DNA of 64,000 nucleotides from Benincasa hispida (lineage: Eukaryota; Streptophyta; Magnoliopsida; Cucurbitales; Cucurbitaceae): assembly GCF_009727055.1 (NCBI RefSeq), contig NC_052357.1, positions 21,090,908-21,154,907 of the forward strand, given 5' to 3'. Every line of letters begins with the position of its first letter. Position 1 is the stretch's first letter. The notes under the pieces are model-generated. The model ran no database searches. It saw only the letters and a list, made by a program, of their open reading frames with translations, and was not told where the DNA came from. A program made the translations under genes and the position numbers. Below are positions 24,320-36,376 of the stretch, piece by piece.

Positions 24320-26426
24320 ATGGTAAGTACTCAACGAGGGACTGATACTGATGGGCCGAAAAATAATGAGATACAAGCATAAAGCAAATCGTTAAAAACT
24401 GTTGGAAATTCCTTAAGAAGATGTTTGCATTGGGGCTAAATGCTCAAACGCTTTTGTCAATTAAGAATTTACTAAGCCTTCCCCTAAGAATGATGATCCT
24501 TCTCTGGTTGCTAAGAGGAAAAGATCTATTTGGATCTCAAATCAAAAAGGGAAGAAGAAACGAGGGGAGACATCTCTTGCCCTTACGATGGAAGATTTGG
24601 TAGGGCTAGGTATTGTCATTACTTCTCCTCAGTGTAAAAATGAGTCTTTGAATTCAATTACTACTAAGACTGTTGTATAAAAAAGTGTTGATGAAAATGT
24701 TGAAATAATGCATGTTGAGTTTGTTAGTGGTTTTGATGGGTGTGAGAAGTTTTCCGCTGCTATTGATACTGTTGAAAATGTGTAACTAATGTTCTTAATG
24801 AGAAGGATGTTGAGAGAGAAACTAGGGTTATTGAAACAAATGGTCCTATTAGTTCAGTTGGTTTAAGTACCGATTTTGTTCATGGTATTATTAATTTTGA
24901 AGAACATTGTTCTAACCCTAAAAGTCAGAAAATTACGAATGTTGAAAATTCTGAAGTGGTTGATCATCCTCTCTACGTCTTATCAAATGTTGTTACATCT
25001 GGTTTTTTGAATGAGGATGATAGTGCTCAAAGGAGTCTGGTCCTGAGAAGCCACCTCTGTACTTTAAGCATAATGATTCTAAGCTAGAGAAAGAAATTGA
25101 TAATCTTGATAAGTTTGCTTCTATGAATTTTGATGATTGTGGGGAGAAAAACACTAATGTCTCTGATGGAGATCGTGAGAGTGTGGATGTGTCTACTTCT
25201 ACTAGTGACACTTCTAATGACAACATCCCAATCAACTAGTTAGGTTTAAAAGGAAAGAAGAAAATAAGTGATGTTGGTCCATGCTTCTCTAAACAGAGTA
25301 ATGAGATGAGTTCTAACTTGGAACGGATTGATGAGAAAAATGACCATCATGAATCTAAAAGTCTCCATCATAACCCTCCCCTAAATCTCAAGAGAAGCAT
25401 CCTGCTAAACAGACCAAGAAAAAATCACACTCCAGTTTTGTACCTGTTGTGCTCTTTGATGGAATCTCGTTTCATTTTTTGGATAATGCTCAGATCTGGA
25501 AATTTGTGGTTAACGGGAGAATTGTAGTTGAAAGAGATCTCTCTGAAAAAGTTCAAGATTGTCTAGAAATTATGGATTTATTGGTGAAGGCTGATATTGT
25601 TTGTTCTATGTTAAATCTAGGGCCTTATTATCATCAGCTAGTTCGTGAATTTTATGTGAAACTCTCGTGTCAGTTTGATGTTTAAGGTAGCCTTGATTTC
25701 ATAAGGGTTCACATGAGAGGGCACTATTTTGTTTTTTTCAGTTACTGTTATCAACAAGTTTATGAATAGACAAGTTCCAGAAGATATCATTGAACAGAGA
25801 CCCTCCATGTTAGATCTTGTTTTTGAACTTACAAGAGGTGTAAAGTGCGTCTGGCCTAAGAAGGGACAATTGCCTTGTTCTGATCTCAATGTGAGATATG
25901 TGTTGTTCCTAGTGTCCTTCCTCACACAAATATGGGCTCTCTATTACGTTGGCAAGTCTTTTGTTCCAAATTGGCATAGAGACTCAATTCAACTATGAAG
26001 TCTTTATTCTCAATCAAATCAAACGTCATATTGGCTTGCAAGCCACTAAAGTTCCTTTATGCTTTCCAAGGCTTATTTGTGGTATTCTTCTGGCTTAGAA
26101 ACCTAACCTCCTGACTGACTCAGATTCTCTTGTACCTCTTCCCCTACCTTGTCTTTTAGTTATCGTTTATATCAAGGGAAACATATCCCTGATTTGGTTC
26201 ACAACACAGTGCCTTCCTCTGAAAGTGGCCTGACTAAGGAATTTCTTTTGACACCTTGTGGGAAAAAGGTAATGCATGTTTTGGCAAATGAGTCAAGGGA
26301 TTTGGGAGTTTTACTTCAAAAAAAAATTATCGCAAAGCCGAGGTAGATGACATGTTGAACCTTTTTCATGGTTCTATGGATGCTTTTGCTCAGGGTGGCA
26401 CCTCTCGTCTCAAGATGAGGATGTGA
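24320..26426 (+). pseudogene. env-like region of the Sirevirus-type element, degenerate
   Basis: A long region between pol and the right LTR opens with MVSTQRGTDTDGP and is interrupted by stops. The best preserved parts are 25449-25683 (LFDGISFHFLDNAQIWKFVV, LGPYYHQLVREFYVKL), 25729-25998 (TRGVKCVWPKKGQLPCSDLN) and 26060-26090 (CFPRLICGIL). These match the conserved core of proteins labelled 'envelope-like' in plant Sireviruses, recalled by motif. No signal peptide or fusion-type features can be claimed, and membrane function is not established for the family. Confidence 0.65.
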
Positions 26427-26725
26427 ATATTTGATGCCTCCTATTTTCTCCTTTTTTTTCCCTTCGTTTTTTTAAGCATGACAAAAGGGGGAGAACAGTT
26501 TGTGTTGATTTTGGTGACTGCTTGTTTGGTTTGGTTAGTTGTGCTTTGTGTTGGTTGATCTTTTGTTGGTTTGTTGTGATGATTTCTATTTTTTTTTTTT
26601 TTTTTAATGATGTTGTGATATGTTCTTCGAACTGTTATGAACTATTCAAGTGATTTTTTCTGTTGATTTTGTCTTGATTGGTTGTGTGTGTCACTTCTTT
26701 AGAAAATACTGCCAAATGGAGAATT

Positions 26726-27603
26726 TGTTAGATCTTATGTAGTTGACATTATTTGTTTAAGTATTGCAGATGTTTTTGGAGTTGTCATTGCATTTGCGAT
26801 TTCTAGCAAAGAAATGTTTCTCAAAAATGCAAAAATTGCAAAATTCTTTCCTTATTGGGATTTTCCTTCTTCTGCATTATTTGCCGATCTTTTTCTTGTT
26901 TAGTGTGCTACTATTTTGGAAGTTAGGGTTGCTCTTCCTTGTTTCCGCTATGCAAATTTAAAGAACAATTTGTCCTCCGGTTTATATTGGTCATTCTATC
27001 TTTACAAGAACAACATTGTAAGTGTATCGATTGTGTAAGAACGAGCGAAATGCATCACTCAAAGACATACTCCGTTTTATTTATGTTTTGTGTATCTCAA
27101 TTCATTTCAGAAAGGGTTCTCAGCGCTTGGGAGAAGTCCAAAGTCATTCGAGCTAAGGGGACTTCTTAAAGGAAAAGATACAATTCCAGTGAGAATGAGT
27201 CGCAAGACTTGAGAGAAACTCAAACCTTATAGAGAAGAAGTCTTGATCTTAGGGGAGCCTAAGACATTCTTCACTGATATTCTCACTTAGAAGGAGCCTA
27301 AGTTTCCGTGAGAGAAAGTCTCAAACCTAAGGAGAGTTTAGGTGTACGATTAAGTGATAAAGTTGTTTGAAATTCATTATAATTGTGTTATCATTACAGA
27401 TAAGTACTACTTTGTAATAGTTTATCATAATATTAGTGAAGTTATCTTTATTGGACACACTACCCCCCAAGACATCGATGGCTTACACCGAACTGGATTT
27501 CCAATCTCTTGTGTTCATTTATCTCCTGATTATATCTTGTAATTATCGTGTGGAATGTTGTGACATTATAGGTAACATAGTTATCTTGTAGTAGTTATCT
27601 CCA
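26726..27603 (+). repeat. 3' LTR of the Sirevirus-type element
   Basis: Begins TGTTAGATCTTATGTAG after a purine-rich tract and ends GTTATCTCCA. Direct copy of 18263-19132. Confidence 0.85.
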
Positions 27604-27947
27604 TTCTTATTTCCAAGAAGCTTGTTAGGTTGAATCATGATAATGATCTCGAGTCTCGAGTAAGGATAACTTCGTAAACCAGATTTACTTTTTCTATGCA
27701 AGCTCATTCTCCTTGACTACCAATTACTAATCTTTGAATGAAGAACACCAACTGCATTTCCCTAACCAGGAAAATAACTTGGATAATGCTTACACTTTCT
27801 AACTATATTTACTAACCCACATTAATACACTGAATTCCTACATCATGTTCTCACAAAAGTAATATGGACATTGAAATAAAACACTAATCATAATAGCATT
27901 TCCTACAATTTTGATATAACTTCACTCTTCTGCCTTTCTGCTCTCTA

Positions 27948-30858
27948 TTATAAATCATCGCCTAGGATGACGGAGAAAACTAACCCGCGTACAAAGTCAC
28001 ATCTCCGAGTCTTCTCTTCTTGGTTCGTGTCAGGTATGGAAGATAACTGAACATCCCTGCATATGCACAAACTTAATATTATTAGGTTGGAGATACTGTT
28101 ATAGGATATGGGGTATCTCCATCACAGAAGTTATAGACTTGCTAAGATTGCTAAGACTGTGGGACGAGCAAATATAACTCGATTTTTCGACATGAAAAAT
28201 GCAGAGCAATTTAAGGCCATTTGTTAAATGGATCCAAATGCCAAGCCATGAAATTGATACAGGTTACTTTACAGATCATATGACAGCATAATTCCAAAAT
28301 TGCAACAATCAGTCTGGCCCTTGAAGGAAAATGGAAACTGAAATAGAATTGCACAGTAAATCGGAATGGAACTAAATATTCATTAATTTATGCATTTGTT
28401 ATCTGATCTCATCTGACATTCACCTCCCAGAATAAAGCAATATATTTTAGTGCAAAAGCACTCTCAACATGAAAAACATTAAGGCATGGATACTATTATA
28501 CTACAGGTATCAAACTTTTAGCATAACTAAATATAATTCTAGGCATTATCACTATAATTGTCCAAAAGCACATTTTTATTAGAAGGAATTCGATAGGCCT
28601 TAGCCTCAATTTGTTCATCAACAAGCAGAGGGAGAATTTGAGAGTTCCCCTACCTCTTCAAGTTCTCATACAGAGAGCAAATANNNNNNNNNNCAACACC
28701 ACCTTGCATATTTTCCTCACACATGTTACCACCCCCTCTCTTCGCATGCTTACATACATACACACTAGTAATTCAGGGCTATCATGGATGGACTTCAACT
28801 CCTACATTATTAATGGATTTTAGTAATACTATATTTTAGTGATGCAAGTACCATTTCCAAGGCCTCATCTTCCACCCATAGTAGAAAAGATATGAGCTAT
28901 GTACCACCAATGAATTGATATTAAGAGAAGTTTATAACATCTGTAAACATATTGTCACGCTCACAACGGTAACTCAAGTTTAACTAAAGCTCATAGGAAC
29001 AAGCAAAACGTATCTGATGTCTACAACAACAATTTTAAACAACCAACCAGAATGCATACCTAAGCAGCAAAAATCATAATTCTGGTCAAACAGATGATGT
29101 AAGAAGTGCATGATTTTCAAGTCAGATTAAAAAACATCATATATTTATATAACGAGACATTTAGAAGTATATTTGTGTTTTACCCTTCAGACAATGTATT
29201 ATCCGCATCTTTTTCCTCCAATTTTTCTTTACTTGAAGGTTCGGCCGGAACAGTTTTAGACTCATTGCTGACAGGTGCATTGCATAAAAATGACAACAAT
29301 GGATCAGGTGCCATCTTGGAGGTTGAATGCAGTGAAGAGAACCCCGAAAGAATTCTTATATGATCATCTTCTAACTCTTTTCTCTCAAAAGAAAGACTTT
29401 GAGGAAAATCGTCTTTGTGGAATTTCAATCTTTGTTGACTGTAACCTCAAGTTAAGGAATTCAATTCATAGATTCCGGTATGCCATGGATATAAACAAGA
29501 AACTGAACAAAATACTCCAGAAAAAAAGCTGAGAGCTTTAAAAAATTGCAGAAACTTAACAATATCTAAACAATGAAAGAAAAGGATATATTAAATACAT
29601 CTCCATGCTGCATCGTTATATGTCCAACCATATTCTCTCCCACGTTTGTAGAACAAATAGGGCATATCTGAAAAGAAACGAAAACCAATTTTGTGAAAAA
29701 GCACAAAAAAGACAAACTAATTTCAAGCAGAAACCAATAAACAAGCTTTACTTACAAAAGAGGATATAAACTACTGCCCAAAAACAGTTTCTAAACTTCT
29801 GTCATTGATACTAACATAATAACCAATAACCATAGACAAACATTCTTGACTAGAAGCACGACAAGTACTGAAGTACAATATCCAACCAAGTATATCTCGG
29901 AATTGAAAAATATAAGCAAAATATCACCAAGGTATCCAAGCTAAAGGCAACCATAGTAATATAATGTTCCAGGTCAAACCCAATAGAATAATCCATTAAG
30001 CAACAGTGCAGTACCAACATCTCATTTACTTGAAAGATGATAGATTCTATAAACAGTGAATAAGAGGATAGATCAGAAAGAAACTTCTGATTCATGAAAC
30101 AAGTTTCCAACAAAAGCTTAGAATGAAAAGACTTGCATAAACATTAACAGCCGACAAGCTTATGCCTTGAACTTGTAGTTCATAGTTACTCAAGATAGTT
30201 ACTCAAGGAAGAAAATCAAGCATTCTGCAAGAAATGACTGCAGTCTATAGCCATCAATGATATGTTAGAAATATAACTGCCACCAAATATCGAGTGTTAT
30301 CCCAATTTTCTACTGCTTTAGGTGCTATTATCAAGTAAGGTTACTTCACTTAACGACGCTAGACAGATAAGACTCTCAAAACTTTGCCTCAACCATTAAG
30401 TAAGCCAAGAGAAAATATCATATATCAAGGAAAATATTCTCCTACTGAAACTAGGGGAACCGAATAAAGGAATTTCAAACTTAAAAACGCTTGCTTCCAA
30501 AGTTAGAAATTAGCGTTTTTTCTTACCCCAAAGTTGGCTTCTACGGGATGCTCGTCATCAATATGGCAGCATAGCTCAACCAAATCAAATTCCTCTGGAC
30601 AAAACGGGCAAGGATATTCCGAATTCAAATCATCATCCCCATCCACCTCCTCGTAATCAAAATAAAAATCTAGAAAAAACCAAACAGTAATCATTTTAAA
30701 CAAAAACCCACAAAGCAAAACCCCAAATAAAAACCTAAACAACAAATCATCGGTAAATTAAGATCGAGACATGACTCACGCGACTGGGATTTAGAGCTCC
30801 TTGAAGCAGAAGCAGAAGCAGAATCAGAGAGACCATAACTATAAGCTTCACTATCCAT
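27948..30858 (-). CDS. DI19: Di19-type (drought-induced 19) zinc-finger protein
   Basis: Five exons: 30780-30858, 30527-30669, 29590-29667, 29184-29440 and 27948-28056. They total 666 nt, giving 221 residues and a TAA stop, the normal length for Di19. The N-terminus MDSEAYSYGL is Ser-rich. The zinc-binding domain follows (residues about 48-100), with CPFCPEEFDLVELCCHIDDEH, then HPVEANFG joined across an intron to CPICSTNVGENMVGHITMQH. Later come ERKELEDD, the conserved APDPLLSFL and the C-terminal Di19_C end RRCDFVRGLVFSVILGDDL. Di19 proteins are nuclear factors in drought, salt and light responses and are targets of calcium-dependent kinases. All borders are GT-AG except the intron between exons 3 and 4, which only stays in frame with AT-AC ends. 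The last intron contains a 10 bp assembly gap. Confidence 0.92.
28684..28693. other. Assembly gap of 10 N
   Basis: Ten undetermined bases inside the last intron of the Di19 gene; probably a placeholder of fixed length. Confidence 0.95.
29441..29589 (-). other. U12-type AT-AC intron in the Di19 gene
   Basis: In gene sense the intron starts ATATCCTTTT, the U12 5' splice-site consensus. It contains TTCCTTAAC (29451-29459), the U12 branch-site consensus, and ends TTAC ten bases later. Removing these 149 nt joins HGDVFN to SQQRLKFHK in phase 0. The only GT near the exon end (after HGD) gives the wrong phase with either nearby AG. Confidence 0.88.
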
Positions 30859-31200
30859 TCTCAGATTAAACAAAAAAGAAAACCCCAACACGAATTCGAT
30901 TCAGGGAGCTGAATCCGTTCGAAACTTAGATGAATTCTTCAACACGACTTCGCCAAGACCTCTTAATCAGCACTGCGTTGGTGGGTTTGGAAAAATGAAG
31001 AACAAATTAACTATGATTGAAGAATTTATAAGGTCAATGAGAGATTGGGTTCGTGATCCTTAGCGAACACGATTTCTGACTCTAACACGACCAAAGAAAA
31101 AAGAACTCCCGCGTTTTATCATTAAAAACTATTCTCAATCTCTCAACAACCAGGGACCGACGATTTTGGATTAGGACTTTTATTACTCTTTTGCCCTCGG
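30859..31200 (-). promoter_or_regulatory. 5' UTR and proximal promoter of Di19
   Basis: Upstream of the Di19 start codon; no strong TATA box can be assigned. Moderately AT-rich, without an open frame of interest. Confidence 0.3.
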
Positions 31201-32224
31201 CGTTTCTAAATATTACTGGAAATTTCCCTAAAAGTATTTTGTTGGGAGAAAAGGTAGTAGGGTTATTATTGTCTTTTTCATTCCTTTGCCGTCTTAAAAC
31301 TTTTTTGTAATGACATTTTTTTTCTCTCTCAATAAATGATGTCCCAGATGATAGTGTCGTGAGTGGAATTGAATCTCTAACTTGTATACATATTTAATTT
31401 GAGATAATCTATAATATAGATTAAAATTCTTTAAAAAAAAGATATGTTTTAAAAATAAAATAAATATTTAAAAGTTATCTTTACAACTTGTTTGTTTTAA
31501 GGTATTTACGAGTCTATCTATTTAAAAAATATTGATTTTATGACTTGTTAACTCCCTACATTGTAAAAGAAGGTGAAGTTCAATAAATTTCCAACATCAC
31601 ACATCTGAATAAATAATTTCACTCTTGCTAATTTTTTTAATCTCTTTTTAGTAAAATGTTTAATAGTATTTGTGGTGAAATCTTCAAAATTTCAGAATAA
31701 TTTTAAGTCTAAATTTATCAACATTCTAGTTCCTTTTATTTTAGCATATAAAAACTTTTAGAATGACTTTTTTAGTCTATAAAAAAGATGAGATATGGAT
31801 GGTTATTTTATCATGAATCACTTGATATTTAAATAGTGGGAGTTTATTTTGGAAAAAAGTTTTAAATATGGTGATTTTAAGGGTGTTTTTATATTAACTT
31901 TTCAACTATATAATTTTAAAAATAAATCATTTTGAAAAAAAATGGTTAGACAACCACTAAAAATGGTTTAAAAAAATATTTTCAAACTTTATTTTAAATA
32001 ATTTTTATCAAAAGAGTTTAAATAAAAATGTTTCTTTTGAAAAACCCTTTTTTCTCTAATCAAATCATTAGTTATTTGTTAGTACAATAGAATGAAAATT
32101 TTGAATTAAATCTTCTAATCACTAGCACATTTTATATGTCAATTGAATTATCCTCGTTTTGTCATAAATATTTTGATCTACCATCATATAAAATGAACTA
32201 AATCAAATTATATTACATAAAAAG

Positions 32225-32425
32225 GTTGTTTTCAAATATAGGAAAATAAACCAAAATACTTATAAATCTAGCAAAATTTTATTATCTATCGACGATAGAT
32301 TATCTGTGTCTATCATGACACGTATAGATACAAATACTAGTCTATCGCTGTCTATCACGGTTTATCACAGATAGATTGTGGTATTTTGTTATTATTTATA
32401 AATATTTTTAACAGTTTTGTCATAA
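32225..32425. repeat. Short inverted-repeat element, 'ctatc/gatag' family, copy 2
   Basis: Shares with 7030-7210 the arm TTTTCAAATATAG at the left, TTATTTATAAATATTTT at the right, and a centre of ctatc/gatag units including TATCACAGATAGATT. Confidence 0.65.
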
Positions 32426-33323
32426 AATATTTTTTCTACATAGAACATCCCACACATGGGAAAAGTAGGGGATGTACTCCGAGGCTCACAGGAGTTGATA
32501 AAATATATATTTTATTTTTTAGTAGTGGGGTCCACCAAACTCCTTAGGCTAAATAAGAACTAGAGTTTATAAACTCCTACTTCCAATTCTTTGGCCCAAA
32601 CACAGCCTATAATTTTTTTTTTAAAGAAAAATTGGTGAAAACGGGCAAAATTTGAGAGGTCCTTCGGATTTATGTCAAAAACTGAAAATAATAAGAATTT
32701 TAACAAAACGTGTGCCGCTCATTTGACATCCACTTTTATAATACCGTATTTACCCCTAGTATGGTCGGCTAGCAACATTATTGAATACAATATAATTGTT
32801 ATAGTATGTATCAATTTTGAATAGAAATACAATGTAAATGGGAAGCATGAGATTTCAACCAAACGGATTCAAGAGAAAAATGTGACACATTTTTTTGACC
32901 AATTTGAATCTCGAATTGGCAGTTTAATATTTGATTTGATTTGATATAACCATTTTTCGAATTTATTCAAAATGAATCAATCTTTAACTTGTATATCTCC
33001 ATTTTGGTTTTTATTTATACTAGATCTTCAAATTTTAGATTATCTTATTAATTTTTTATTATTTTAAATTTGTATTAGTATATTTGATTCCGACTAAGAT
33101 TTTATTAATTATTTTATACTTATCATCATCAAACAAACGATATATTATATTCAAATTTTTTCATTTTTCATTTTTTATCACGTTTGATTACTTATCATCT
33201 TATTATATTATTGTATCATTTTATATTTTTTGATATACACTTCATTTTATCATTATCTAAAAAAAGTAATCTTTTTTTTTCCAAACAAGTAAGTAGTCAT
33301 TTTAATCTTTTTCTATTTTTGTT

Positions 33324-33605
33324 ATGGCTCTACTACGAGTAAGGATTATTTTCAACGTTAAATGGGATGAAAGTTCATACTATCATGATTATTGTATTGT
33401 TAAGACTTCTATTCCATCCAATTCATCCTTCCAACAATTTGTTGATTATATGCAAGGTAAGCTTTTTCTATCTTCTAATTTCTCTTTATTTTATTTGATA
33501 TTGTACGGTTCCAACAAATCGAATCTTATTCAAATTGTTGAAGATAAAGATGTTTTGTGGTTGATGTTGGTTTTATCAAACTTCCCCATAAGGATGTATG
33601 TGTAG
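33324..33605 (+). other. Unassigned open frame of 93 codons
   Basis: Begins MALLRVRIIFNVKWDESSYY and includes FQQFVDYMQGKLF. The composition is more protein-like than the neighbouring chance frames, and the N-terminal style (strand, then WDES, then a short helix) resembles the PB1-like start of MULE-borne proteins. That is only an impression. No partner exon, start context or stop-free extension supports a gene. Confidence 0.2.
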
Positions 33606-36376
33606 TTGTTGGCACATGAGTTAGTAGGAATAGACGACTCCATCCAACAGTCTAATCGTAATATTGAAATAATTGATTTCCAAGCTTTTGAAAATACAAT
33701 GTATAGTGAGTTACTTCGTCTTCATCTTCACTGTTGATAATTATTGGGACTTGGGTCTTTGTTTACTTTTTTTTTTCTCCCACTAATTATTCCAGTAGCC
33801 ATCAATCTTTCATTGACTCTAGTTAAAAAACGAAGATAAATAACTAATGTTTTGTTTCTTTTTTAAAATGCTAAAAAATATTATTTTAAAACAATTTGGT
33901 AAATCTTTAATCATTTATGAAAAATAAACAACTCTATATATTATATCCAAATATTTATGTTAAGCCCTTATTTCTTATCTTTAATCGTGTAAACAATGTA
34001 ACAGATTAAAGTGCACGGATTGGTCTCCCTATTTGTGAAAAATTATGTGGTACTGTTGTGAAAAACCTATGGTATTGTCGATTTTTCTTCTCCCACAATA
34101 AAGATTCATTGGACCTATCCTTTTGCTCACAAAAGAATCAGTTTCTGGTTTCCTTGCAATGGGATCAATTTTGATTTTCCTGAACAGATAAACAAGGACT
34201 AGAGAAGAGTGAACATTAGAAGGTGAAAGCTTCGTCCATGATTTATAGTCACTTACCTTGTGGCAATGGAAGCGATTCTCTATTCTATTTGTTAGTGTTG
34301 ATGCGAATGGACAGAGAGATTTTGTGGTGTGTTCTTGAGTAGAGAGGTTTTTTGGTTGGTCGCCCAAACAAAAAGTGATTTCGTTTTTCACACTTTTGGT
34401 GTGTCTTGATTTCCGCCAAGGCAAGTAAAAATTTCCTAATTTATTTTGTTGTGAGATTAGAGTTCTTTGTATGTTTGGGATATTTTTTGTATTTTGAGTG
34501 CAAGCCTTGGTTTGTATAGCAATCATATCAGGTTAATCATATCAGGTTGGTGTAGATTTGAGGTTTGGTAGCCTGTATTGTTTACCATCATAATTATGTT
34601 TAGTTATAGTGTATTTGTTGTTTTTGAACGGTTTAGAAACTCTCTAGCTTCAATTTGTGAATGTTGGGTCTTTTATTTACGTAAAAGTAGTTTTAACAAT
34701 TTTGCATTACTATTTTTCATTATTCAATTCGATTTTTTCATTTTCACAATTTTAAAAATATCTTGCTCTTTTTTCAAATGAAACCTTAAATTTTGTCATT
34801 TATCTGGTCAATCCAAATTTTAGTTTGCAACTAGAAAATTTTTGACTCAAAAATTGGTTATTTTGGTTTCTACAATTAACTTTCAATATAGCATTGTATT
34901 TTCAACTTTTGTCCATTTTAATTTTCACAATTTTGAAATGTCCATTTTAATCCATACCCTATAAATAGGGTATTCACTTTTTTTTTTTTCATTTTTTTTT
35001 TTGTATATTTTTTGGATCATATTCAAGCACAACAATATGCCGAATAAATTTATCGGAGATGTAACCTTAACTTTTTATTGCGATTTATTTATTTATTTAT
35101 ATTATTATTTTTATATGAACTAAAATGAACATCTTAAAAATACACCAACTAAGCTAAACAAAAGGTTCAGATATCAAAATGACATTTTAAAATTATTTGG
35201 ACCAAAATAGAAAAAAGGACTAAATATAAGTTTAGTTATTAAATTTTCAGATTTATGTCTATTTAATCAATGAATATTTCTATTGGTTTCTAAACTTTGA
35301 AAGTATCAAATATTGAACTTCTGATTTTGTGTCTAATAGATAATTGAATTTTTAAAAATGTCTAATAAATTTTGAACTTTCAATTTTAAGATTATGAAAT
35401 TCTCAAACTTATAAGTTGCCTAATATATGTTGCTGCCAAATTTCGACGAGGCCTCTATGTGACAATGACGGTAAGTTTGTAATTAAGGGTAAATTTGTAA
35501 TTAAGAAAAGATGTAGCAAGAAGGAAATTTTAGTGTGAAAATGGACTTACTTCACCTAATGAGTCATCCTCCCATTTATAGAATTCTCTTGACATAACCT
35601 TTTTCTTTAGGATTTTCGAGTCATCCTTTTAGCCCTAAAACCTTCTCTTTGGGCCTAACTCCTTGGGCAGCCCCCATTTGGGTGCATCTTCATTGGCTCG
35701 GCCTCGACATGGGCCTAGGGCGAGCCTTGTGATATGGGTCGCCGCCCATGTCATTTTGTTTCTCCAATCTCTATTTTGATTTGGGCTTCGTCTTTTAGCT
35801 TATCGCTCTATCATAGTTTTCATTCTTTATATTTATACCCCTAAGCCAAAATAGTCCGTAATATATATATCACAACTTGAGGATTTGATTAGATATAAAA
35901 TTGATTTTATAGGTAGTTAATCATTTGCCAATTTATTTATTTATAAATTGAATATATCAAGACTATTGGATAAAAAATTGAAAAATTAGGACCGACAACA
36001 AAATTTAAAGGTTAAAGATTTATTAGATATAAAATTTAAAGTAAGACAACTCATCAAACATGTTTAAAAATTAAGGGACAAAATATTAGACATAAAGTTA
36101 CGAGAGTTTAATTAAAAAAGAAAAAAAGAAAAAAAAAATCCACGACCATAAGCCCAATTACGAGAGCCCATTCAACATCCAATGAAGGCCCGCCTGAATC
36201 CTGATCTGATTACTTCCGGCGAAGGTTAACGTGTAAAACCTCCACGAAAATTCTCCGCATTCAATTATTCAATTAATTTAATTTTTACGCAGAAACTGAC
36301 TCGAATTCATCGATTTTGATCATTTGAACTCTCTATTCTCTAATTTTCTTGATTCTCTCTTCGGCTGTTTTTTCCC

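Larger units (their letters stand above)
18263..27603 (+). mobile_element. Ty1/copia retrotransposon, Sirevirus type, degenerate
   Basis: Two direct long terminal repeats of about 870 bp bound a 9.3 kb element. A primer-binding site follows the left LTR, and a purine tract (caaatggagaatt) precedes the right LTR. The internal order is gag, protease/integrase, reverse transcriptase/RNase H, then a long env-like region, which is the hallmark order of Sireviruses. The LTRs differ by many substitutions and the reading frames carry numerous stops and frameshifts, so the insertion is old and inactive. I found no clear 5 bp target duplication. Confidence 0.88.
31201..36130. other. AT-rich intergenic stretch with old repeats, no gene recognised
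   Basis: Contains the ctatc element copy at 32225-32425 and degraded foldback phrases (ttaaactttgaaag, gtgtctaataga) at 35225-35420 and 35930-36110. There is a GC-richer patch at about 35640-35760 (cattggctcggcctcgac) that I cannot assign. Long open frames at 33324-33605 (plus) and 34029-34526 (minus) have no motif I recognise. Confidence 0.45.

Noticed and set aside
24320..26426. Env-like region considered as evidence of an infectious virus
   Set aside because: It belongs to a heavily mutated LTR retrotransposon with broken frames; nothing supports an active virus.
34029..34526. 165-codon minus-strand open frame
   Set aside because: No recognisable domain, no neighbouring exon, and composition like chance reading of AT-rich DNA; the plus strand is equally uninformative.
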